A DNA stretch of 8,060 nucleotides from CAZXPA01 sp964642485 (GCA_964642485.1 CAZXPA010000029.1:1-8060), one strand, 5' to 3'; shown: positions 1-5,639, numbered from the stretch's first letter. The notes: generated by a model from the sequence alone, not told the origin. Numbers and translations: made by a program.

Positions 1-298
1 TTCGATAGCCTATTATGGTTTTTGCCCCTTAAAAGATTATCGGGGAACTAAAGATATATTTAAACGAAAAATGAAGATTTCTCAGTCTAATGTGGCTGAC
101 GCCTTAGCTGCAGCAGCAGTTTTTGTTATGGGTGAGGGCAGCGAACAAACACCAATAGCAATTATTCAAGATATTGATTCTGTAAAATTTAAAGAATTTA
201 ACCCCACAGATTCTGATCCTTTAGAGATAAATAAAGACGATGATATTTATGCTCCTTTACTAAAAGCAGTTAAATGGAAGAAAAAAGATAAGAGTTAA
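1..298 (+). CDS. CofE-like gamma-glutamyl ligase, C-terminal part (5' end outside window)
   Basis: The frame is open from base 2 to the TAA at 296-298, so the first visible ATG (71) is internal, not the start. The 98 visible residues resemble the C-terminal part of the F420-0:L-glutamate ligase (CofE/FbiB) family: a G-x-x-PLKDYRGTKDIF stretch, then SNVADALAAAAVFVMGEG and a P-I-A-I-I strand, matching the family's 'D-x-RG-x-x-D' and 'VAD-E/A-LAAAA-x-x-MGEG' signatures. Such proteins add L-glutamate to a cofactor through an amide bond with GTP. CPR genomes often carry a homologue annotated as a putative folate-metabolism gamma-glutamate ligase although they do not make F420, so the acceptor is uncertain. 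The tail is acidic then lysine-rich. TAA is followed at once by TGA, a tandem stop. Recognition is from recalled family motifs, not a search. Confidence 0.75.
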   Translation, partial: SIAYYGFCPLKDYRGTKDIFKRKMKISQSNVADALAAAAVFVMGEGSEQTPIAIIQDIDSVKFKEFNPTDSDPLEINKDDDIYAPLLKAVKWKKKDKS

Positions 299-310
299 TG
301 AAAATAATAA

Positions 311-350
311 GAGCCTTGTTTTTTGTTGGTCGATTTAACAAACAAGGCTC
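311..350. terminator. Bidirectional intrinsic terminator between convergent genes
   Basis: A perfect 11-bp stem (GAGCCTTGTTT at 311-321 with its complement at 340-350) encloses an 18-nt loop. It is followed on the plus strand by TTTT and on the minus strand by TTATTATTTT. It starts 12 bases after the stop of the ligase gene and lies 32 bases beyond the stop of the minus-strand 147-aa gene, so it can end both transcripts. Confidence 0.85.
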
Positions 351-382
351 TTTTCGATTGTCCGAAACAATTGACATGGAAC

Positions 383-826
383 TCATTTTCTTCTCCTTTT
401 TTTATAATCCTGTAGTTGGTTTTCAAGTTCTTCAGGGCCGACTTTCAAAATTCTCGTCACCCGGCCTGGTTGGAGTGTTAGTTTATCAGTCTTGGTTACT
501 GGAATAAATTGATAAGGTCGTCCTGGTTCAATCAGTCTGCGCCAGCGGAAACATTTTTCTGCGTTTTTTACCGCAACTTCATGTTCGCCGCCATTAACTA
601 GGCTATAGATTAGATCACCATTTTTTACATTAACATCCAGTAAGAGACCAGAGAATCGTTTGTCTATTGTTGTCCCGTTTCCTCGCGAAGTTCCTTCTAC
701 TCTCCAGATTCCTGCGCCAACCTTATTGATTTGATCAATAAGCTTTTGGTAAACAGATCGATTGCTCTTAATCCGGTTTTTCTTAGGAGAAGATTTGTTT
801 CGGATAATTTGGGTTGTTGTGCCCAT
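383..826 (-). CDS. Basic orphan protein, 147 aa, function unknown
   Basis: I do not recognise this protein. It is soluble in appearance and strongly basic: by hand count about 31 Lys/Arg against 14 Asp/Glu. It has a lysine-rich N-terminus (SSPKKNRIK near residues 12-20) and a C-terminal KKRRRK cluster, so nucleic-acid or ribosome association is possible but unproven. The middle (about residues 38-110) alternates short hydrophobic strands with glycines and looks beta-rich, with aromatic and basic clusters (FRWRRL, GRPYQFIPV). The start at 826 is well supported: AAAGGAG (835-841) lies 8 bases upstream of ATG, and a TTGACA/TATAGT promoter lies behind it. The stop is TGA. It is the only minus-strand gene here, divergent from uppP and convergent with the ligase gene. 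In one sampled 60-base row (541-600) G+C is about 45%, against about 27% in a uppP row. Confidence 0.8.
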   Translation of the reverse strand: MGTTTQIIRNKSSPKKNRIKSNRSVYQKLIDQINKVGAGIWRVEGTSRGNGTTIDKRFSGLLLDVNVKNGDLIYSLVNGGEHEVAVKNAEKCFRWRRLIEPGRPYQFIPVTKTDKLTLQPGRVTRILKVGPEELENQLQDYKKRRRK

Positions 827-867
827 TTTTTCGTCTCCTTTCTAGCTATGTTTTAAGCTATATTTTG

Positions 868-896
868 ACTATAATTTTTTATATATTTTTTGTCAA
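868..896 (-). promoter_or_regulatory. Sigma-70-type promoter for the 147-aa gene
   Basis: On the minus strand TTGACA (896-891) is followed by a 17-bp all-A/T spacer and TATAGT (873-868). The expected start is near 861, leaving a leader of roughly 35 bases that holds the AAAGGAG ribosome site. The -35 matches consensus 6/6 and the -10 matches 5/6. Confidence 0.8.
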
Positions 897-903
897 TAGG
901 GGC

Positions 904-912
904 TGTGGATAA
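904..912 (-). promoter_or_regulatory. Perfect DnaA-box sequence between divergent promoters
   Basis: The plus strand reads TGTGGATAA, the complement of TTATCCACA, the canonical high-affinity DnaA box of many bacteria. It sits in the 17-bp gap between the -35 of the minus-strand promoter (891-896) and the -35 of the uppP promoter (914-919), where a bound protein could affect both. I saw no second good box nearby, so this is a candidate regulatory site rather than an origin. The sequence match is direct; binding is inferred. Confidence 0.5.
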
Positions 913-913
913 G

Positions 914-941
914 TTGACAAATAAAAGTTATTTGTTATTCT
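914..941 (+). promoter_or_regulatory. Promoter for uppP, likely giving a leaderless mRNA
   Basis: TTGACA (914-919), a 16-bp spacer and TATTCT (936-941, 4/6 match) precede the uppP ATG at 949 by only 7 bases. A transcript starting 6-8 bases after the -10 would begin at or beside the start codon. No Shine-Dalgarno is present between the -10 and ATG (CTGGGAT), which agrees with leaderless initiation. Confidence 0.6.
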
Positions 942-948
942 CTGGGAT

Positions 949-1692
949 ATGCTGAATTATATTTTTTTAGGAATTATTCAAGGAATATTTGAGTGGATTC
1001 CCATTTCTAGTGAGGGCATAACTGCTTTAGCTAGTCGATTTTTAACCAAAGGGTTTAATCCAGTTGACCTTGCTTTATTTCTTCATTTAGGGACTTTTTT
1101 TGCTGTTTTAATTTATTTTAGAAAATACTGGAGAGAGATTTTAACCTTTAAAAATCCTAAATTACTTTATTTCCTAATTATCTCTACGGTAGTATCTTTA
1201 ATTATTGGTTATCCAGTTTACAAAATGATTAAGAGTGTGGTGGTTGGTAATAGCCTGCTAATAGTTATGGGCTTTGGCTTGCTCTTAACCGCCTATTTCC
1301 ATAAAGCAGAAAAGACTTTTGAGATAGGTTTTAAGCAATTGGCAATAATCTCAGGATTTCTACAAGGCTTGGCTGTAATTCCTGGTTTGTCTAGGTCTGG
1401 GTCAACTATTTTTAGTTTATCTTTGGCTGGATTAAAGCCGGATAAGATATTAAAAATTTCTTATCTTATGTCTGCCCCGGTGGTTTTAGCTTCAAGTTGT
1501 TATTTAATTCTAGAAAATCCAAATTTAGTTTTTAAGGCTTGGCCAGCTTTAATTTTTAGCTTTTTAGCTGGCATCCTAACTTTACATTTTTTAATTAATT
1601 TAGCCAAGAAAATAGATTTTTTCAAATTTGCTTTAATTTTTAGTTTAATTTGTTTTTGCGGAGCAATTGTAGGTTTTATTTTTAGATCTTGA
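949..1692 (+). CDS. uppP: Undecaprenyl-diphosphatase (UppP/BacA family), divergent active site
   Basis: Integral membrane phosphatase family that removes a phosphate from undecaprenyl pyrophosphate so the lipid carrier can be reused for peptidoglycan and surface glycans. The 247 residues, slightly shorter than the usual 260-280, form repeated hydrophobic helices. The first signature is QGIFEWIPISSEG (11-23) and the second is PGLSRSGST (145-153) with Arg149, equivalent to E. coli R174. Against the E. coli motif E17-G-L-T-E21-F-L-P-V-S-S27-T-G-H30, the second Glu (E15) and Ser (S21) are kept, but the first Glu is Gln11 and the His is Ile24. Gln occurs in other homologues; loss of the His is more notable and could mean altered chemistry or substrate. 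The ATG at 949 has no ribosome site and lies 7 bases after a -10. The TGA stop lies inside the next gene's -35 box. Confidence 0.88.
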   Translation: MLNYIFLGIIQGIFEWIPISSEGITALASRFLTKGFNPVDLALFLHLGTFFAVLIYFRKYWREILTFKNPKLLYFLIISTVVSLIIGYPVYKMIKSVVVGNSLLIVMGFGLLLTAYFHKAEKTFEIGFKQLAIISGFLQGLAVIPGLSRSGSTIFSLSLAGLKPDKILKISYLMSAPVVLASSCYLILENPNLVFKAWPALIFSFLAGILTLHFLINLAKKIDFFKFALIFSLICFCGAIVGFIFRS

Positions 1693-1717
1693 CAAAACAG
1701 TAAAAATGTGCTATGAT
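1689..1717 (+). promoter_or_regulatory. Strong extended -10 promoter for the 75-aa gene
   Basis: TTGACA (1689-1694), a 17-bp spacer and TATGAT (1712-1717), with TG-C directly before the -10 (extended -10). The -35 contains the uppP stop codon (TGA 1690-1692). The predicted start near 1724 gives a leader of about 24 bases. Confidence 0.85.
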
Positions 1718-1747
1718 CTAGACAGAAAATAAAGGAGGGATTTTTAA

Positions 1748-1975
1748 ATGAAAAAATATAGTCCTAGACGTAGAATGATACACAGAATAATTATTAGCCC
1801 GTTATTGATTATTGTTGGATTCTGGATTATGCTTCAGACAGGGTATGCCGGCAATAGTCCTGGTGAGATAATAATTCCTATTCTTGCTTTGCCATTTTGG
1901 TTGGTCGGGGCCTTACTAGCTGCTTTGGGCGTATATATTCTGTGCCTTCCTTTGATCAGGAGGGAAATCATTTAA
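1748..1975 (+). CDS. Small two-helix membrane protein, 75 aa, unknown function
   Basis: Not recognised as a named family. The protein has a positively charged N-terminus (KKYSPRRRMIHR, residues 2-13), a hydrophobic segment at about 14-30, a short polar turn with GNSPGE (about 35-40), and a second longer hydrophobic segment at about 41-70 ending in RRE. By the positive-inside rule both termini would be cytoplasmic. The start is secure: AAAGGAGGG (1731-1739) lies 8 bases upstream of ATG. The gene has its own promoter overlapping the end of uppP and a terminator after the stop, so it can be a single-gene unit, though read-through from uppP is likely because no terminator separates them. A small membrane stress or accessory protein is possible; no function can be assigned. 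Confidence 0.8.
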   Translation: MKKYSPRRRMIHRIIISPLLIIVGFWIMLQTGYAGNSPGEIIIPILALPFWLVGALLAALGVYILCLPLIRREII

Positions 1976-1990
1976 AAAGGTTCTAGACAA

Positions 1991-2024
1991 GGGGACGGGC
2001 AATGAGTCCGGCCCCTACTTTCTT
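1991..2024 (+). terminator. Intrinsic terminator after the 75-aa gene
   Basis: A GC-rich hairpin has its left arm at 1991-1999 (GGGGACGGG) and right arm at 2007-2015 (TCCGGCCCC): four G-C pairs, one A-G mismatch, three G-C pairs and a closing G-T. The 7-nt loop is followed by the pyrimidine-rich tract TACTTTCTT. The tail runs into the next promoter's -35. Confidence 0.65.
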
Positions 2025-2051
2025 GACTTAAATTATTATTTAGGGTATAAT
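2023..2051 (+). promoter_or_regulatory. Promoter for the 81-aa gene
   Basis: TTGACT (2023-2028), a 17-bp spacer and a consensus TATAAT (2046-2051). The predicted start is near 2058, giving a leader of about 57 bases. Confidence 0.85.
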
Positions 2052-2069
2052 TTAATCAAATATTTCATA

Positions 2070-2092
2070 AACACTCATCCACGAACACTCAT
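2070..2092 (+). repeat. Direct repeat AACACTCAT x2 in the leader of the 81-aa gene
   Basis: AACACTCAT occurs at 2070-2078 and again at 2084-2092, a 14-bp period, between the predicted transcript start and the ribosome site. It could be an operator-like or RNA-binding repeat, or a trace of the low-complexity repeats seen elsewhere in the window. Confidence 0.5.
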
Positions 2093-2114
2093 AAAAAAGG
2101 AGGGTAAAGAGGAG

Positions 2115-2360
2115 ATGGATCCGATTATTATCAGAGAAAATGGAGTAACTGCGACTATACCGATTAAACGCTTTCCAACAGCCAATCCGCATTTGAATAA
2201 TGCCGCAGCAGATCAATTATTAGAAAGGTTCAGTCGGGCGACCAAGAACAATGTTTCAGTGGGTAAGCTAGAGGAGTTTGCTGAGATTTTTAAGCAGAAA
2301 TTTCCCCACAGGCTTGATGATTATGATAAAGTTATTCATCAGACCCTAGAAGCTCTTTAG
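2115..2360 (+). CDS. Orphan small soluble protein, 81 aa
   Basis: Not recognised. The first 25 residues contain short strands and prolines (DPIIIRENG, TATIPIKRFPTANP); the rest (about 28-81) looks helical and amphipathic (AAADQLLERFSRATK, VGKLEEFAEIFKQKF, DDYDKVIHQTLEAL), so a small helical-bundle or partner-binding protein is plausible. Two purine-rich ribosome-site candidates precede the start: AAGGAGG (2097-2103), 11 bases from ATG, and GAGGAG (2109-2114), directly against it. The first is on the long side of normal spacing. The gene has its own consensus promoter and terminator and is thus an independent unit between the 75-aa gene and the histidine kinase. No link to either is shown by the sequence. 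Confidence 0.75.
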   Translation: MDPIIIRENGVTATIPIKRFPTANPHLNNAAADQLLERFSRATKNNVSVGKLEEFAEIFKQKFPHRLDDYDKVIHQTLEAL

Positions 2361-2392
2361 CGCAGTAGCTGAATTTTCCTCCCATCAACAAG

Positions 2393-2421
2393 GGCCAGCA
2401 TTTTGCTGGCCTCATTTTCTT
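2393..2421 (+). terminator. Intrinsic terminator after the 81-aa gene
   Basis: A perfect 8-bp stem GGCCAGCA (2393-2400) with TGCTGGCC (2404-2411), a TTT loop, then TCATTTTCTT. It lies 32 bases after the stop codon. Confidence 0.85.
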
Positions 2422-2456
2422 ATTCAAAGGTTAAACGGATTTAATTTTCGATCAGG

Positions 2457-2484
2457 TTGTTTAAATTAAAGAATTTGGTATAAT
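2457..2484 (+). promoter_or_regulatory. Extended -10 promoter for the histidine kinase
   Basis: Consensus TATAAT (2479-2484) preceded by TG-G (extended -10), with TTGTTT (2457-2462) as a weaker -35 at 16-bp spacing. The predicted start near 2491 leaves a leader of about 52 bases with no Shine-Dalgarno before the ATG at 2543. Confidence 0.7.
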
Positions 2485-2542
2485 AATTAATAATAATTTA
2501 AGAATAAAAATAACAGCGACGGAACAAATTCAATCATTTATA

Positions 2543-5032
2543 ATGACATCTAAGGTTGATAAAAGTAAATCAAGAAAGGGCTTAGGGCTAAACACTAAAT
2601 TAGTTTTAATTTTTATCCTTCTTTCTTTATTACCAATTTCGTTGATTGGCTTTGTTTCAGTTTCGCGAACCACTCAAGAATTAAAAAACGAAGCCATTAA
2701 CCTCTCAAGAAGTCTTTCTCGTGACGAAGCAGAAAAAATTAATTTAGTTTTGTCTAAAATTAGTTCGAGCAGTAAAAATTTAGCTGATTATGCCACTCAG
2801 GTTTATAATAATCCTGAACTTTTTTATCAACCTGATTATTGGTCAACTGACCATTTATTTAAAGGAGAAGAGGGCCAATATGGCAATGAAGCTGATGAAA
2901 CTACTTCAGTAATTGTTTTTAATTGGCATCCTTTAGATGAGCCTGCTCGCCACGATTTAACTTTGTCAGCAGCTTTAGACTTTATTTTCCCTTCAGTAAA
3001 AAGAGAGAATACCAATATTGATAATCTTTATATCATTGGTGGCAAATTCGGCTGGTATCGTCTTTATCCTAATTCTGATCCTAAGCCAGAGAAAAGAGGC
3101 GGTTTTGCCATAGATGTTTTGCCCCCTGATCTTAACAAGGAAGGCGTTGATCCAGTTTTTTGGGACAACTTAAATGAAGTCAATAATCCAAACCGATTAA
3201 CTAAGTGGAGCCCACCTTATGTTGACGTTACTGGCCATGGGTTGATGGTTTCAGCTTTAGCCCCAGTTTATCGAGACGGGGAAATGATAGCAATTACGGG
3301 GATCGATATCACCTTAGAAGATATTACTAACCAGATTTTAGATATTAAGTTATGGAAAACTGGTTATGCTTTTTTGATTGATTCTGAAGCAAGGCCAATT
3401 AGTTTACCGGTTCGAGCATACCCTGATTTAGAATGGAAAAAAGAAGCATTGGAAATTTCTGAAATCAGAGAATACAATCTATTAGATGTTTCCAACAGGC
3501 AGTTAGGCGAAGTTATTACGGCGATGGTCAAAGGCGCCCATATTCATGAGCCAAAGGTGGTAAAATTTGGTGATATTGAGAAGTATGTTGTTGCCCATCC
3601 AATTAAAAATACTGGCTGGAGTTTGGGTTTTGTCATCCCAGTTAATGAAGTGATTTCCAGCGCTTTGGTGACCAGAAATTTCATTTTAACAATTTTAGCC
3701 ATTACCATTTTCATTTTAGTAATTCTGATTTTTTTCAGTTCCCGATTAGTCACCGCCCCAATTAAAGAATTAACTAAGGGGGCGGCAGAAATAAGTAAAG
3801 GGAATTTAGATTACCAGATTAAGATTAAAACCAGAGATGAAATTGAGCAATTAGCCGAGGGTTTTAATGAAATGGCCCGTCAGCTTAAAGCCTATTATGC
3901 CACTTTAGAGCAAAAAGTTAAGGACAGAACCAAAGAATTAGCTTTGGCTAAAAACCGGATTGAACAAGAAAAAAATAGAATTGAGGCAATTCTAATTAGT
4001 ATGGCTGACGGCGTTTTTGTCATTGATAATAAAGAAAGATTGGTGCTTTGCAACCCTTCAGTTAAAAGAATTACTGGTTTTGGGCAAACGGAATACATTG
4101 GCCGTCCCTATAATCAAATTTTAAAGTTTTTAAAAGAGGATGACAAAAAAGAAAATACTGAGTTTATTAAGAAAACTTTAAAAACCGGAGAGTTGAGTAA
4201 AATGTCCAATCACACAGTTTTAATAGCTAAAGATGGACATGAGATACCGGTCTCTTGCTTAGCCGCGGCAATTAAAAATGAAAAAAAGGAAATTATTGGC
4301 GCCGTGGTTAGTTTCCGCGACATTACTAAGGAAAGAGAAATTGATCGTATTAAGTCAGAATTTGTTTCTTTAGCTTCTCATCAATTAAGAACGCCAGTAA
4401 CCATTATTAAATGGGGGGCAGAAAGTTTATTAAAATCAATTGGGGATAAATTAAAGGAGAAAGATAAGGTACAAGTTGATCGTATTTATCGGGGGAGCAA
4501 CAGGATGATAGAATTAGTTAATGACCTGCTTAATGTTTCCCGTTTGGAATCAGGTCGCTTAGCATTTAAAAAAGAAGAGATGCAGCTTGAAGAATTAGTT
4601 GATAAAGTGGCTGAAGAATACAAGCCTTATTTGGAAAAGAAAAAAGCAAAGCTTTTAGTAACCAAGCCTGAAAAGTCATTACCAAAAGTTGATGTTGATC
4701 CAGAAAAAATTCGTCAGGTAGTAATTATTTTGCTTGATAATGCAATTAAATATTCACCTGAAGGATCAGAAATTAAAATCAAAATTGAACAGAAAGATAA
4801 AGAGATTCTTTATTCCACCAGTGATCAAGGGGTTGGCGTTCCTAAAAAACAGCAGGAAAAAGTATTTTCTCGCTTTTTTAGGGCTGATAATGTTAGTCAA
4901 AAACCAGGAACTGGACTAGGCCTTTATTTGGCTAAAGGTTTAGTCGAAGCTCATGGAGGTAAAATCTGGTTTGAAAGCGAGGAAGACAAAGGAACCACAT
5001 TCTACTTTACTTTACCGTGTAAAGCAAAGTAG
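2543..5032 (+). CDS. Membrane sensor histidine kinase (dCache-HAMP-PAS-HisKA-HATPase)
   Basis: Full-length transmembrane sensor kinase of 829 residues. Order: cytoplasmic basic N-terminus; TM1 about 18-40; extracytoplasmic sensor about 41-375 of double-Cache type (W222-x-x-P-P-Y-V-D, then G-H-G-L-M-V-S-A and P-V-Y-R-D-G-E ahead of a G-I-D-I strand); TM2 about 379-400; HAMP about 401-450 with P406 and E433; coiled coil about 451-484; PAS about 482-597; HisKA with SHQLRTP and phospho-acceptor His613; HATPase with N-box N733, G1 box DQGVGVP (761-767), F-box about 775-779 and G2 box GTGLGL (789-794). All catalytic motifs are intact. It should bind a small extracellular ligand, autophosphorylate, and pass phosphate to a receiver. 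The nearest candidate is the CheY-like protein 134 bases downstream. The kinase has no receiver domain of its own. Start codon choice is by lack of any upstream in-frame start; there is no ribosome site. Confidence 0.95.
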   Translation: MTSKVDKSKSRKGLGLNTKLVLIFILLSLLPISLIGFVSVSRTTQELKNEAINLSRSLSRDEAEKINLVLSKISSSSKNLADYATQVYNNPELFYQPDYWSTDHLFKGEEGQYGNEADETTSVIVFNWHPLDEPARHDLTLSAALDFIFPSVKRENTNIDNLYIIGGKFGWYRLYPNSDPKPEKRGGFAIDVLPPDLNKEGVDPVFWDNLNEVNNPNRLTKWSPPYVDVTGHGLMVSALAPVYRDGEMIAITGIDITLEDITNQILDIKLWKTGYAFLIDSEARPISLPVRAYPDLEWKKEALEISEIREYNLLDVSNRQLGEVITAMVKGAHIHEPKVVKFGDIEKYVVAHPIKNTGWSLGFVIPVNEVISSALVTRNFILTILAITIFILVILIFFSSRLVTAPIKELTKGAAEISKGNLDYQIKIKTRDEIEQLAEGFNEMARQLKAYYATLEQKVKDRTKELALAKNRIEQEKNRIEAILISMADGVFVIDNKERLVLCNPSVKRITGFGQTEYIGRPYNQILKFLKEDDKKENTEFIKKTLKTGELSKMSNHTVLIAKDGHEIPVSCLAAAIKNEKKEIIGAVVSFRDITKEREIDRIKSEFVSLASHQLRTPVTIIKWGAESLLKSIGDKLKEKDKVQVDRIYRGSNRMIELVNDLLNVSRLESGRLAFKKEEMQLEELVDKVAEEYKPYLEKKKAKLLVTKPEKSLPKVDVDPEKIRQVVIILLDNAIKYSPEGSEIKIKIEQKDKEILYSTSDQGVGVPKKQQEKVFSRFFRADNVSQKPGTGLGLYLAKGLVEAHGGKIWFESEEDKGTTFYFTLPCKAK

Positions 5033-5036
5033 AAAA

Positions 5037-5054
5037 TTTCTAATTTCTAATTTC
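5037..5054 (+). repeat. 7-bp tandem repeat (TTTCTAA) after the kinase
   Basis: TTTCTAA is repeated twice plus a partial TTTC, just after the kinase stop. It resembles the low-complexity intergenic repeats I associate with Parcubacteria-like genomes; that association is recollection. Confidence 0.5.
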
Positions 5055-5068
5055 ATAATAAAAAAAAT

Positions 5069-5143
5069 ATGGCAAAAAAAATTTTAATTTGTGAAGACCC
5101 CAGTAGTAAAAGCTTCGCTTTACTACGGGGCAAGACTCAATAA
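5069..5143 (+). pseudogene. Remnant of a response-regulator start, interrupted by a palindrome
   Basis: A 24-codon frame begins M-A-K-K-I-L-I-C-E-D-P, the same beta1/acidic-pocket start as the intact receiver downstream (K-R-I-L-I-C-E-D-E-P). At DNA level, ATTTTAATTTGTGAAGA against ATTCTAATTTGTGAAGA differs by one base. Homology stops exactly where a GC-rich palindrome begins, and the frame closes at TAA (5141-5143). The fragment cannot make a receiver domain: it lacks the phospho-acceptor Asp, the Thr/Ser and the Lys. It most likely derives from a partial duplication of a receiver gene followed by insertion or deletion. Alternatives are a small regulatory open frame ahead of the receiver gene, or gene conversion between paralogues. 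No ribosome site precedes it. Confidence 0.6.
5094..5136. mobile_element. Palindromic element with 5-bp flanking direct repeats (REP/MITE-like candidate)
   Basis: A hairpin at 5098-5130 pairs CCCC (5098-5101), GTAGTAAA (5103-5110) and GC (5112-5113) with GC (5117-5118), TTTACTAC (5119-5126) and GGGG (5127-5130): 14 pairs with two single-base bulges. AAGAC occurs on both sides (5094-5098 and 5132-5136), as a 5-bp target duplication would. On the minus strand the apex reads GCGAAGC, a sequence known to form an exceptionally stable DNA mini-hairpin. No T-run follows, so it is not a normal terminator. Mobility is inference; a processed mRNA hairpin or REP-type site is the alternative. Confidence 0.5.
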
Positions 5144-5166
5144 TAATAAGTTAATTTTGTTTAATT

Positions 5167-5562
5167 ATGTCTGACAAAAAACAAAAAAGAATTCTAATTT
5201 GTGAAGATGAGCCAGACATGAGAGGAATCTTACAAAGCATGATTGAAAGCGCTGGTTACGAGGTTATTCCAGCTGAAGACGGACAAATGAGTCTTGACTT
5301 AGCTGTTAAAGAAAGGCCAGATATGATTTTATTAGATTTAGTCATGCCCAAGTTAAGCGGTTTTGAGGTTTTGGAAAAGTTAAGGTATAATCCAGCCACC
5401 CAGGACATTCCCGTAATTATTTTATCCAACCTTGGTCAAGAAAAAGAGGTGAGCAAAGGGAAAGCTTTGGGCGCGGTAGATTATTTGATTAAGGCGGATG
5501 TTCATTTAACAGAAGTTCTAGATAAGATTGGCAAATACATAGGGGGCGGCAAATCAGAGTAA
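5167..5562 (+). CDS. CheY-like single-domain response regulator
   Basis: The 131 residues are one receiver domain with no output domain. Conserved positions are visible: acidic pocket E13-D14, phospho-acceptor D57 in the strand PDMILLDLVMPKLSG, Ser87 at the Thr/Ser position (PVIILSNLG), and Lys109 in DYLIKAD. The residue after the Lys is Ala rather than the commoner Pro, a variation I recall from other CPR receivers. It would take phosphate from a histidine kinase, most simply the one ending 134 bases upstream, and act by protein-protein contact or as a phosphorelay intermediate, in the cytoplasm. The ATG at 5167 gives a normal N-terminus; no Shine-Dalgarno precedes it. No promoter of its own is evident, so it is probably transcribed with the kinase. 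No clear terminator follows. Confidence 0.93.
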   Translation: MSDKKQKRILICEDEPDMRGILQSMIESAGYEVIPAEDGQMSLDLAVKERPDMILLDLVMPKLSGFEVLEKLRYNPATQDIPVIILSNLGQEKEVSKGKALGAVDYLIKADVHLTEVLDKIGKYIGGGKSE

Positions 5563-5611
5563 TATTTGCAGAAGAGAAGATTTCTAAAGGGGGCGAAAGT
5601 ATAAAATCGGG

Positions 5612-5639
5612 GTTGACAAATTTATAAAAATATGTTTTA
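5612..5639 (+). repeat. 28-bp promoter repeat, copy 1
   Basis: Identical over 28 bases to 5964-5991, 352 bases downstream. The repeat starts one base before TTGACA and runs through the whole spacer into the -10 region, so the duplicated unit is essentially a promoter core. Confidence 0.9.

Noticed and set aside
71..298. A separate 75-aa gene beginning at ATG 71
   Set aside because: The frame is open to the window edge and upstream codons match the CofE-family PLKDYRGTKDIF block, so the ATG is internal.
371..408. TTGACA (371-376) and TATAAT (403-408) on the plus strand
   Set aside because: The spacer is 26 bp, far from 16-18, and the elements lie over the 3' end of the minus-strand gene with no plus-strand gene to serve.
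298..507. 69-aa plus-strand open frame opposite the 147-aa gene
   Set aside because: It overlaps the terminator and the coding strand of a better-supported gene, lacks a ribosome site and has no recognisable motif.
1690..1692. Possible recoding of TGA as glycine (code 25)
   Set aside because: TGA closes uppP at the expected family length and also closes the 147-aa gene ahead of its terminator, so it behaves as a stop.
2075..2083. TCATCCACG as a second DnaA box
   Set aside because: Two mismatches from TTATCCACA, including the last base; too weak on its own.
2539..2544. TATAAT overlapping the kinase start codon
   Set aside because: No -35 lies upstream at proper spacing (CGACGG region), and it would start transcription inside the gene.
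5098..5130. Palindrome as intrinsic terminator of the kinase gene
   Set aside because: No T-rich tract follows on either side, stem bulges are present, and the receiver gene downstream appears to need read-through.
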